A stretch of 6,334 bases of DNA. Source: Candidatus Nitrosopolaris rasttigaisensis. GTDB lineage: Archaea > Thermoproteota > Nitrososphaeria > Nitrososphaerales > Nitrososphaeraceae. Below, piece after piece: positions 1 to 5,379 of the stretch. Position numbers and translations under genes: made by a program. Every line of letters starts with the position of its first letter. The first letter of the stretch is position 1. The notes beneath the pieces are model-generated. The model made no database searches. It saw nothing but the letters and a program-made list of their open reading frames with translations, and had not been told where the DNA came from. The stretch spans positions 1 through 6,334 of the forward strand of contig CAKOFP010000215.1 in NCBI GenBank assembly GCA_933226995.1, given 5' to 3'.

Positions 1-520
1 ATTCAGGTGTCTGCCTATCTGAAGCCGTTTTGTCAGGATTGTAAAGCCATCTGAAGAACTTGACAAGCCGCTGACGTTTTTCATTATAAGTTCCAATCCA
101 TTTATGCAATGGGTCAGAGGCTTCAGGTTTTCTAAGGCTATCTAGATAGAGAAGTATATCCTCTTCCGTCATATCCTTGAATGGTTTATGATTCAAAAAT
201 TTTGAAAGCACAATCAACGTCGATATAATATTGAGTCTATATGCATCAGCAATATTGACTTCTGTCTTTTGTGATAGAACATAATTGACAATTGTGAGGG
301 CATTTTCTAATGATAGTCTACTCAGATCGGTCAGGTGTCTGTGGACATATACTGCGAGTCCTTCAGTTGCCAAGTCTATTCTCCTTGTATTTACTTGATT
401 ATCGGATCCTTGTTGTGGTTGTTGAAGGTGATGTGAATGCTTGGCTTTCTCGTAATGAGACCTTATTCCCATTCTCGCTGACATTGGGTCAGTCTTCGAT
501 GCAGTTGACGCTATTACCAT
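1..520 (-). CDS. Tyrosine recombinase/integrase, N-terminal half (runs off left edge)
   Basis: Reading the minus strand from ATG at 520, the frame stays open for 173 codons to base 2, and an in-frame TAA lies directly before the ATG. Residues 1-45 are polar, with a His/Gln-rich patch (SHHLQQPQQGSDNQ). Residues about 68-165 look like the helical SAM-like core-binding domain of phage-type integrases: an 'ADAYRLNIISTLIVLSKFL' helix, then 'MTEEDILLYLDSLRK', then 'KWIGTYNEKRQRLVKFFRWL' followed by YNPD. This arrangement is typical of archaeal tyrosine recombinases. The catalytic domain (Arg, His-x-x-Arg, Tyr) would lie beyond base 1 and is not seen, so activity cannot be judged. Later starts at 484 and 472 are possible. 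A purine-rich stretch (GAAGAAGAAAA) precedes ATG 520. Family members cut and join DNA at specific sites, in element integration or dimer resolution; the role here is unknown. Confidence 0.85.
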   Translation of the reverse strand, partial: MVIASTASKTDPMSARMGIRSHYEKAKHSHHLQQPQQGSDNQVNTRRIDLATEGLAVYVHRHLTDLSRLSLENALTIVNYVLSQKTEVNIADAYRLNIISTLIVLSKFLNHKPFKDMTEEDILLYLDSLRKPEASDPLHKWIGTYNEKRQRLVKFFRWLYNPDKTASDRQTPE

Positions 521-600
521 TTATTTTCTTCTTCGATATGATATAGTATATCGTGCATAAAATACATTCTATTGAACATTATTTGTTGTAACAAAGGCAA

Positions 601-651
601 TCTAAAATAGGTTGAACCATAGCTAATAATAATGATGAGATGTCATTGGAG
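601..651 (+). promoter_or_regulatory. Candidate promoter and ribosome binding site of the 87-residue gene
   Basis: TCTAAAATA at 601-609 resembles an archaeal TATA box and would place transcription start near 630. GGAG at 648-651 is a possible Shine-Dalgarno site, 11 bases before ATG 663. The region 521-662 separates this gene from the divergent integrase, so it must hold both promoters. No clear TATA box was picked for the integrase. Based on motif and spacing only. Confidence 0.4.
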
Positions 652-662
652 ATTGTAATATT

Positions 663-926
663 ATGAGTGAAGACAAGTCAGAACAAGAATTGGCTAAATG
701 GCGCAAGAAAATAGAAATGATAGGTATTGATATAAAAGGCCTAAATCAAGAGACAGAAACAGGGCGGTTCAAACTAAAAACAAAGTTTATGAACGAACAT
801 TTTATAAATGAATTAGATAAAATAGGTTTGCAACTCATAAACATTCGAGGAACTTTTATTGGCAGACTTGTGGCACTTTTAGAAGCAAAAAATGTGAACT
901 CCATGTCAACTAATACTAATACTTAG
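663..926 (+). CDS. Small hydrophilic protein of unknown function, 87 residues
   Basis: I do not recognise a family. The protein is charged and probably mostly helical: a Lys/Glu-rich N-terminus (MSEDKSEQELAKWRKKIEMI), a middle segment with NELDKIGLQLINIRG, and a Ser/Thr/Asn-rich tail (NSMSTNTNT). There is no signal peptide, membrane segment or Cys motif. ATG 663 has GGAG 11 bases upstream and a TATA-like box about 55 bases upstream. Support for a real gene comes from inside the window: a decayed copy of its 3' part lies at about 2510-2645, with 32 of 33 bases identical in the best stretch and with stop and indel changes as in a dead gene. It is divergent from the integrase and convergent with the ABC permease. 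Its place beside an integrase suggests accessory-region cargo, but that is inference. Confidence 0.65.
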   Translation: MSEDKSEQELAKWRKKIEMIGIDIKGLNQETETGRFKLKTKFMNEHFINELDKIGLQLINIRGTFIGRLVALLEAKNVNSMSTNTNT

Positions 927-1044
927 TACCTTAAAATAGTTGGCGCATTTCAAAACACCTATAACCGTCCATTAAGAATAATGATTACGATTATTGTCTT
1001 GTCAGCCTTAATTCTATTATGATATTATCATGATGAAGTTCTAA

Positions 1045-1353
1045 GCTATTGAAAATCTAAGAGTAGATTTGATCAATCTTACGATAAAGAATGTAAAGGG
1101 AATGAGGATTGGCACCAACACCGTCCACGAAGTTAAAGTCACCGGTCATGTTATTCAGTTCCACAAATTTCTTGTTTGACTTTTCGTTAAGGATATGATA
1201 ATGGGCAACAATACCACCGACTATACAAGTATGAATAACAAATATTTCTTTATCATGACAAGCATAGGTAAATCATCATTTGACGCGCCCTTGCAGCCGA
1301 AGAAGAGAAAATGGAATGATTGTCATGAAAAGTCTCTGACGGATGCAAGATGA
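1045..1353 (+). pseudogene. Weak coding-like stretch, possible gene relic
   Basis: This is the only plus-strand content I can point to in the 581-base gap 927-1507. One frame is open from 1045 to 1176 (it includes NLTIKNVKGMRIGTNTVHEV), is broken by TGA at 1177, then stays open to TGA at 1351, with an ATG at 1195 (MIMGNNTTDYTSMNNKYFF). A competing frame starts with a short hydrophobic leader at 981 (MITIIVLSALILL), has stops at 1020 and 1050, then reads SYDKECKGNEDWHQHRPRS up to TAA at 1134. I cannot tell which frame, if either, was coding. It may be a decayed gene or chance. Confidence 0.2.
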
Positions 1354-1489
1354 AAGTAAAGTAAGTTGCACTTGATACTTTATTTATACGTTGATAATTT
1401 CTTCTATGACCATCAGATAAATCAGTTTCAGATTTCATAGAAGGGATATTTTGTATTTTAGTCAAAACCTTGCCTTTTCCATAAGCCAT
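1253..1489 (-). CDS. Doubtful small ORF downstream of the ABC permease, 78 residues
   Basis: The ATG at 1489 lies about 18 bases after the permease stop on the same strand, so it could be the last gene of that transcript. The first 37 residues are charged and look protein-like (MAYGKGKVLTKIQNIPSMKS). The rest (including HPSETFHDNHSIFSSSAARA) is compositionally odd and looks like non-coding sequence. There is no recognisable domain and no good ribosome binding site. It overlaps a weak plus-strand frame at 1195-1353. I list it because nothing better explains the region. Confidence 0.25.
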   Translation of the reverse strand: MAYGKGKVLTKIQNIPSMKSETDLSDGHRRNYQRINKVSSATYFTFILHPSETFHDNHSIFSSSAARARQMMIYLCLS

Positions 1490-1507
1490 AATCTTTAATG
1501 TTACTTA

Positions 1508-2293
1508 TCATACTGCATTCATTCTTCTGAATGAATAAGATCCGAATATTGCAAAGACGATCGTAAACGCAACTAATACACCGATATCTAACGCGAATGA
1601 ATACATAGATGTTCCAATGATAGCATTTCTGAGAGCATCAACAGCATAGGTAGCAGGATCTATAGTGCTTAGGAAGAAAAGCCAACCCGGAAGGTTCTTG
1701 AGTGGAAAAAGAGCTGCACTTAAAAAGAAAAGAGGAAATACTACAAAGCTAATTATTAACTGAAATCCCTCTAGACTTTCAATGTAGCTACCAATGGCAA
1801 GTCCAACTGAGGTCAGGGCAAATGAGAGGAGCAGTACTACTGTGATAGTCTGAATTAAGGATAATACATTAAGATTAATTCCTATAGCCATTCCAATAAC
1901 TAAGAGGATGGCGGCTTGGACTAAAGATGTGGTCATACCTCCTAGTGTCTTGCCTATGAAGACAGTATCCCTGCTTACGGGTGCTACCATCACACTCTTA
2001 AGAAAATCGAATTTTCTATCCCATATTATATATGAGCCAAAAAACACAGAAGAGAATATTACAGACATGCTAACTATACCAGGAAATATGAATTTTTGAT
2101 AATCTACACCGGTAGAAGGATGAGTGGAACCAAAGCCAGAGCCAATAACAAACAACCACAATACTGGGGTGAAAGTAGATGCTATTAATCGGCTTCGTTC
2201 TCTAAGAAATACTTTGAACTCACGAAGCCAGAGGGCATATAATCTGCCAAGATTTGCTTCTATTATTATAGTATCAACTACTTTATTGAGCAT
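1508..2293 (-). CDS. ABC-2 type exporter, membrane subunit (DrrB-like)
   Basis: A 261-residue integral membrane protein, normal length for the ABC-2 permease family that exports drugs, lipids or polysaccharides. Six hydrophobic segments are visible near residues 36-56, 68-90, 117-138, 143-168, 177-196 and 234-254. After segment 2 comes the family's cytosolic coupling motif (WDRKFDFLKSVMVAPVSR, residues 91-108). Between segments 5 and 6 is the typical FFLSAALFPL...LPGWL...DPATYAVDALR stretch. It should form a dimer that pairs with the ATPase encoded upstream at 2688-3656. The start ATG has GGAGG at 2310-2314, 16 bases upstream, longer than the ideal spacing. The separation from its ATPase gene is 394 bases, unusual for this pair. 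The substrate cannot be told from sequence. Multidrug or lipid export is the usual guess and remains inference. Confidence 0.93.
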   Translation of the reverse strand: MLNKVVDTIIIEANLGRLYALWLREFKVFLRERSRLIASTFTPVLWLFVIGSGFGSTHPSTGVDYQKFIFPGIVSMSVIFSSVFFGSYIIWDRKFDFLKSVMVAPVSRDTVFIGKTLGGMTTSLVQAAILLVIGMAIGINLNVLSLIQTITVVLLLSFALTSVGLAIGSYIESLEGFQLIISFVVFPLFFLSAALFPLKNLPGWLFFLSTIDPATYAVDALRNAIIGTSMYSFALDIGVLVAFTIVFAIFGSYSFRRMNAV

Positions 2294-2317
2294 AATATTT
2301 TCTATGAAACCTCCTTC
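2290..2317 (-). repeat. Direct repeat, copy 1, at the permease start
   Basis: On the minus strand this reads GAAGGAGGTTTCATAGAAAA and continues to the permease ATG. It matches 2707-2732, inside the 3' end of the ATPase gene, at 24 of 28 aligned positions (two substitutions, two single-base gaps). It contains the GGAGG that would serve as the permease ribosome binding site. Similarity seems to continue weakly upstream (a shared CAAGGA at a near-equal distance), as if a decayed ATPase tail lay here. Confidence 0.75.
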
Positions 2318-2509
2318 ACAATGTTGTCCTTGGTTATATGTAAGCTGCTATAATACTTGTTATGAAGACAAAATGAGTTTACCTAATCATTGACACCGTT
2401 TAGGAAAGAATTTGAAATAAATTCAATATAGTCTGCGTCCAAAATACTTCAAATACGCCCACATAAGATAAGACTATCGATTTGCTGATGGAATAAGTTG
2501 CTACTCTAT

Positions 2510-2645
2510 GGCCATTTAAGAGTTAATTCTTCATACTAACTAACATGTCATAAATGAATAAGATAAAATAGGTTTGCAACTCAACATTCGAGAAATTTGT
2601 ATGAGCAGACTCCTAGGAAGCAAAAATTTGAAACTCGATGTCATC
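2510..2645 (+). pseudogene. Decayed copy of the 3' part of the 87-residue gene
   Basis: Bases 2550-2582 match 804-836 of the intact gene at 32 of 33 positions. The one change turns a Leu codon (TTA) into a stop (TAA). Beyond that, AACATTCGAG, GCAGACT, GAAGCAAAAA and GATGTCA match in order, with a 3-base and a roughly 7-base deletion. Upstream, TTCATACTAACTAACATG (2529-2546) resembles 768-785 (14 of 18), and GGCC at 2510 lines up with GGCC near 738, so the relic probably starts near 2510. It cannot encode the full protein. It sits between the exporter's two genes on the opposite strand. The best explanation is an old duplication of the 663-926 gene or a related paralogue. Confidence 0.8.
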
Positions 2646-2669
2646 TTGACCGGCTACACACCTAAATTT

Positions 2670-2676
2670 AAAAAAA
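2670..2676 (-). terminator. Possible poly-T terminator after the ATPase gene
   Basis: Seven Ts on the minus strand begin 11 bases after the ATPase stop. Archaeal transcription often ends at such runs without a hairpin. If used, it would uncouple the permease from the ATPase promoter. Based on base composition alone. Confidence 0.35.
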
Positions 2677-2687
2677 TGGCATCTATT

Positions 2688-3656
2688 TTATTTCTGGTCG
2701 TAGCGTGCATATTTTTCCATAAAACCTCCTTCTGCCTCTTCCTTGATATTCCGTCCAGTAGACCTAAGAAATACATCGTTCAATGTGGGGATTGTATATT
2801 CAACTGATTCGGCATCAATATACTTTAAAATTATAGGAAGATTCCGACTAGCGTTATCTACTGATAAAACAAGCAATCCATCATCACTGATATTTTCAAT
2901 TTTATGAACGAAGCTGAAATTCTTTAACATATCTATATTCGGCCGCTTCTTTTCCACTAGCTTGAGTTTTACAATATCACCTCCCATCATGCCTTTCAAT
3001 TTTGAGGGTGTATCAAGCGCAATTATTTTACCTCTATCTATAATACCAATTCTATCGCATAGCATATCAGCCTCTTCCATATAATGAGTTGTCAATATTA
3101 TGGTGATCTTCTCCTCTTTTACAAGCCGCTCTATATATTTCCACATAGATTCCCTGCTGCTTGGGTCAAGACCTAATGTTGGCTCATCGAGAAAAATTAC
3201 TTTAGGTTTGTGAATAAGCCCCCGGGCAATTTCTAATCGTCTACGCATTCCTCCAGAATATTTCTTGACCTGATCGCTTTTTCTTTCAGTCAGTCCTACT
3301 AAATCAAGTACTTCAGCAATTCGTTTTTCTCTCATATGACGCGGCACGCTGTAAAGCCAAGAATGGAGTTTCAAATTTTCATATCCGGTGAGCATATCAT
3401 CGCTACTCGGGGCTTGGAACACAATGCCCACGCTGCCTCTCACCTTAGCAGATTGAGTTACGATGTCAAAACCATTTACCGTAGCAGTACCCGAAGTAGG
3501 TTTGAGTAGAGTCGCAAGCATATGTATGGTCGTGGTCTTGCCAGCACCATTTGACCCCAAAAGTCCGAAAACCTCGTTTTCATGTATATCAAGATTGAGT
3601 CTGTCGACGGCAGTCAAATTGTCGTATCTTTTGACTAGATCACGTATAGCTATCAA
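2688..3656 (-). CDS. ABC-2 type exporter, ATP-binding subunit (DrrA-like)
   Basis: A full ABC ATPase. Numbered from TTG at 3656 (322 residues): Walker A GSNGAGKT (34-41), Q-loop Gln 81, signature YSGGM (133-137), Walker B VIFLDEP (153-159), D-loop GLDP (162-165) and switch His 191 (TTHYMEEAD). The C-terminal 90 or so residues resemble the DUF4162-like domain of DrrA-type exporters. The frame stays open up to ATG 3761, but the extra 35 residues (MSNGYFVGWRTFQIDYFYFF...) are not family-like and cover a TATA-like box, while the family usually begins just before 'IAIRDLVKRY'; I therefore prefer TTG 3656. It powers the membrane subunit encoded at 1508-2293. The last residues (EGGFMEKYARYDQK) include a GGAGG repeated before the permease gene, suggesting the two genes once overlapped or adjoined. 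Confidence 0.95.
   Translation of the reverse strand: MIAIRDLVKRYDNLTAVDRLNLDIHENEVFGLLGSNGAGKTTTIHMLATLLKPTSGTATVNGFDIVTQSAKVRGSVGIVFQAPSSDDMLTGYENLKLHSWLYSVPRHMREKRIAEVLDLVGLTERKSDQVKKYSGGMRRRLEIARGLIHKPKVIFLDEPTLGLDPSSRESMWKYIERLVKEEKITIILTTHYMEEADMLCDRIGIIDRGKIIALDTPSKLKGMMGGDIVKLKLVEKKRPNIDMLKNFSFVHKIENISDDGLLVLSVDNASRNLPIILKYIDAESVEYTIPTLNDVFLRSTGRNIKEEAEGGFMEKYARYDQK
2707..2732 (-). repeat. Direct repeat, copy 2, inside the ATPase 3' end
   Basis: This is the partner of 2290-2317. On the minus strand it reads GAAGGAGGTTTTATGGAAAA, in frame within the ATPase tail (EGGFMEK). The two copies are about 417 bases apart and border the segment that separates the exporter genes. The ATG directly after GGAGGTTTT could be the relic of an ancestral permease start. 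Confidence 0.75.
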
Positions 3657-3680
3657 ACAATCTATCGAGATGTAGATCAG

Positions 3681-3709
3681 GGTATTATGCCTTGAGATTT
3701 TAAAAAAAT
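3681..3709 (-). promoter_or_regulatory. Candidate promoter of the ABC ATPase gene
   Basis: The minus strand carries TATTTTTTTAAAAT (about 3710-3697) and then GCATAATACC (3690-3681). The first would start transcription near 3676, about 20 bases before TTG 3656. The second would start it nearly at the codon. Both favour the short ATPase start over ATG 3761. Motif-based only. Confidence 0.4.
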
Positions 3710-3775
3710 AGAAATAGTCTATTTGAAAGGTGCGCCAGCCGACAAAATATCCATTCGACACCTAACAATGATAAT

Positions 3776-3780
3776 AAAAA
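3776..3780 (-). terminator. Weak poly-T stretch after the zinc-ribbon gene
   Basis: Five Ts follow the DUF5679 stop by 13 bases on the minus strand (CAATTTTTATTATC). This could end that short transcript before the separate ATPase promoter. The run is short and common in AT-rich DNA. Confidence 0.2.
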
Positions 3781-3793
3781 TTGATTGATAAGA

Positions 3794-3931
3794 TCACTTG
3801 CCTATCTTGAACATCTTTGTCCCGCACACAGTACAAATTCCTTGTGTGGCTGGCTTTCCATTTTTCATTGTGACCTTTTTCTCGTCTCTCATCTCTCTTT
3901 TTGACTTACATTTAACGCAATACGCTTCCAT
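3794..3931 (-). CDS. DUF5679-type zinc-ribbon protein, 45 residues
   Basis: A complete tiny gene from ATG 3931 to TGA 3794. The protein begins MEAYCVKCKSKREM and ends CTVCGTKMFKIGK, with the conserved-looking core VTMKNGKPATQGIC. Two CxxC pairs (Cys 5/8 and Cys 33/36) should bind one zinc ion. Length and layout match the DUF5679 zinc-ribbon family, found widely in archaea and in some bacterial proteins; its role is unknown, with nucleic-acid or protein contacts as the usual guess. A TATA-like box centred 29 bases before the ATG suggests a leaderless transcript. It lies upstream of the exporter genes on the same strand, but it appears to have its own promoter and may not be functionally linked to them. 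The opposite-strand frame here (3798-4001) is a shadow. Confidence 0.9.
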   Translation of the reverse strand: MEAYCVKCKSKREMRDEKKVTMKNGKPATQGICTVCGTKMFKIGK

Positions 3932-3956
3932 GGCAATGCAACCTGTTATGCAAGAA

Positions 3957-3963
3957 TATAAAA
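3957..3963 (-). promoter_or_regulatory. TATA-like box of the DUF5679 gene
   Basis: TTTTATA on the minus strand is centred about 29 bases from ATG 3931. With the usual archaeal spacing of 25-27 bases, the transcript would begin within a few bases of the start codon, making a leaderless mRNA. Confidence 0.5.
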
Positions 3964-4018
3964 TGGTTGCCATAAAACCTAGCGACCCTTATCCTGTATA
4001 AACAATAAATTAGAATAT

Positions 4019-4056
4019 TTGGAAAACTTGGAAAAACGCTAACAATTTACTAACAA
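4019..4056. repeat. Two short tandem repeats in an intergenic region
   Basis: TTGGAAAAC occurs at 4019-4027 and again, with one extra A, at 4028-4037. CTAACAA occurs at 4039-4045 and 4050-4056. They lie upstream of the DUF5679 promoter and could be a regulator site, but AT-rich spacers often hold such repeats. I see no gene in 4002-4223. Confidence 0.35.
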
Positions 4057-4223
4057 CACTTACTTATATTAGAAAACTTTGCTAAATTATAGTTCAATAT
4101 CATGATAATCCATATACCTGTTAGGCATCGGCAGCAGGGTGGAAAAATTACTCTAAAGGTCAATATTGCAGAACCGGGTCGATCGCTTTTGGATAGGCCA
4201 TTGCTGTTATCGCAAATGTTCCT

Positions 4224-4429
4224 TCACTCGGTGTTTTGTTTGTATATTTGGTCTAATTCGTCAGTTTCTTGTTGCTTTCTTACTTCCTTGACTAATTCTT
4301 TCACATTCGGCCTTTTCTTTCCATTCAGAAGACATCATGTCTTATCAGTCCGATACCTGAGATTACGCCAATTATTACGATGGATTGTAGAGTTGATATT
4401 ACTCGATGCGATGCAGATTGAGCAGTCAC
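4224..4429 (-). pseudogene. Frameshifted small one-helix membrane protein
   Basis: Two overlapping minus-strand frames look like halves of one protein of about 68 residues. The first runs from GTG 4429 to TGA 4325: a short polar start (TAQSASHR), then one hydrophobic helix (TLQSIVIIGVISGIGLI) and a basic end (RHDVF). The second, in another frame, ends at TGA 4224 and reads NGKKRPNVKELVKEV, then QQETDELDQIYKQNTE, a charged cytosolic-like tail. The switch is needed near 4325-4335. TTTAAAATA (4463-4455) lies about 30 bases before the GTG, fitting a leaderless promoter. I know no family for it. The opposite frame (4102-4488) is rich in Cys, Ser and Phe, as expected for the antisense of a Lys/Glu-rich gene. 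A sequence error could also explain the shift. Confidence 0.45.
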
Positions 4430-4454
4430 ATGCTACACTCCATAACATGTTGGC

Positions 4455-4464
4455 TATTTTAAAC
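4455..4464 (-). promoter_or_regulatory. TATA-like box before the broken membrane-protein gene
   Basis: GTTTAAAATA on the minus strand is centred about 30 bases from GTG 4429, the distance expected for a leaderless archaeal transcript. This supports the GTG as the real start. Confidence 0.35.
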
Positions 4465-4506
4465 AAATCATGTATTCCATTCAATTGATTATCATATCTC
4501 TTTAGA

Positions 4507-4707
4507 TCACAAGTTCAGCGTAGCGAAGAGGATGTATAAATTGCGTACGTCTGCTGGACCTTTATTATCCGCCAGGGATGCAGGTCGAAGGCTAAGAGAG
4601 AGGTCACATTCATCACAAAGGTAGCAAAGTCTATCAAAGTCGGATGATAGTATTGTGATATCATGACATCTGGGACATTCAATCTCGTGTTCTATATCTT
4701 TTAATTT
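4507..4707 (-). pseudogene. Cysteine-rich zinc-ribbon frame without a start codon
   Basis: A minus-strand frame of 66 codons ends at TGA 4507-4509. Numbered from AAA 4707, it reads KLKDIEHEIECPRCHDI, later LCYLCDECDLSLSLRP, and ends NLYILFATLNL. Cys 11/14 and Cys 28/31/34 form a CxxC...CxxCxxC pattern typical of a small zinc ribbon. No ATG or GTG exists in the frame, and its only TTG is the last sense codon. Just upstream is an in-frame TAG (4708-4710), preceded by seven codons (YDLEVTE) back to a TGA at 4732-4734. The TAG could be a mutated CAG, which would join YDLEVTE to KLKDIEHE. The ATG at 4730 is one base out of frame. I infer a gene broken near its 5' end; an unusual start or sequence error is possible. 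Function unknown. Confidence 0.5.
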
Positions 4708-4931
4708 CTATTCTGTGACTTCAAGGTCATATCAACAACCGACAAATAATTTGGATTCTACGAGCGACGGTTATGGTGATAATTGACTGCTCATCTTAGG
4801 CATATTATGGGTTTGGTCGCAATTATTACTATTTGATGGGTCAAGGAGCTAAGTGTCGATGTTTTAGCTTTTGTTAATGATCTTAATGATTTTGGATCAC
4901 TTATTCAATCAGGGAATGTGCGTGCATGTTT

Positions 4932-5282
4932 CTATCTGAGAGCAAACTCGTATCTTCTCATCCATGTTCTCCCAATGCCAGATATTGTCAATTTAATGCT
5001 ATTTTCTTCAGCATCCTCCTTTTCTTCTATAAAGCGGTTATATTTTAGAAAACCAATCCACGTTGAGACCATTTGCTCATTATTGTCAAATTTTTGCGCT
5101 ATATCCTTTATCGATTGCCCATCAGACAAGCATTTTAAAATATAGATCGCACCGGTAAGTCCAGAGAAGCGATCAATGTTTACAGGATGGTTTGGGTTGT
5201 TCTTTAGCGTAATAATATGGACCTCTTTCGCACCGTTATGACGGCATGCAATCCTTTGTTCGATTACATAGTCTTTCTCCCA
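4932..5282 (-). CDS. Winged-helix DNA-binding regulator, 5' end broken or unresolved
   Basis: The frame is open for 117 codons from 5285 to TAG 4932. From Trp at 5282 the residues run WEKDYVIEQRIACRHNGAKE, then HIITLKNNPNHPVNI, then a helix-turn-helix part (AIYILKCLSDGQSIKDIAQK, NNEQMVSTWIGFLKYNRFIE) and a wing (NSIKLTISGIGRTWMRRYE). The latter half matches small winged-helix regulators common in archaea. The only in-frame ATG/GTG/TTG near the N-terminus is TTG 5129, which would remove 51 coding-looking residues and the first helix. ATG 5283 is one base short of the frame (ATGGGAG instead of ATG-NGG-GAG), pointing to a one-base deletion or a sequencing error. It would act as a transcription factor; targets are unknown. 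The 202 bases after it (4732-4931) hold no gene I can support. Confidence 0.65.
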   Translation of the reverse strand, partial: WEKDYVIEQRIACRHNGAKEVHIITLKNNPNHPVNIDRFSGLTGAIYILKCLSDGQSIKDIAQKFDNNEQMVSTWIGFLKYNRFIEEKEDAEENSIKLTISGIGRTWMRRYEFALR

Positions 5283-5298
5283 TACTTAAATGTTTTAC

Positions 5299-5315
5299 AT
5301 GAGATGAGATGAGAT
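5299..5315. repeat. Five-base tandem repeat (GAGAT)x3
   Basis: GAGAT occurs three times in a row at 5301-5315 with AT before it, just upstream of the regulator gene. It may be a slippage-prone site; it is too short to say more. Confidence 0.5.
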
Positions 5316-5379
5316 GGCGATGTCATAGCTAGTCATTGAAGTCGTCAAATTCATCCCTCAGTACACTGAAGAAAAGCGC

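Noticed and set aside
310..546. Plus-strand open frame of 78 codons
   Set aside because: It lies antisense to the integrase, whose minus-strand frame has clear family features; the plus frame is Leu/Phe-rich with no domain.
1908..2393. Two plus-strand frames (1908-2099 and 2124-2393)
   Set aside because: The first is antisense to the ABC permease; the second overlaps its 5' end and the repeat region. Neither resembles a protein family.
2290..2732. Idea that the direct repeats are insertion-sequence target duplications
   Set aside because: The 26-28 base length is long for a target duplication, no terminal inverted repeats or transposase lie between them, and similarity may continue beyond the repeats. 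Segmental duplication of the gene junction fits better.
2574..2807. Plus-strand frame of 77 codons
   Set aside because: It joins a piece of the dead 87-residue gene copy in frame to the antisense of the ATPase 3' end; an accident of stops.
3463..4001. Plus-strand frames at 3463-3675 and 3798-4001
   Set aside because: Both are antisense to well-supported genes (the ABC ATPase and the DUF5679 zinc-ribbon gene).
4102..4488. Plus-strand frame of 128 codons
   Set aside because: It is long for AT-rich DNA, and its first 35 residues look passable (MIIHIPVRHRQQGGKITLKV). The rest is Cys/Ser/Phe/Leu-rich as expected opposite a Lys/Glu-rich minus-strand gene. No domain or good promoter was seen. I keep a small doubt about its first third.
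4807..5145. Plus-strand frames (4807-4931 with a stop at 4834, and 4918-5145)
   Set aside because: The stretch WVKELSVDVLAFVNDLND looked protein-like but has an early stop and runs into the antisense of the winged-helix gene.
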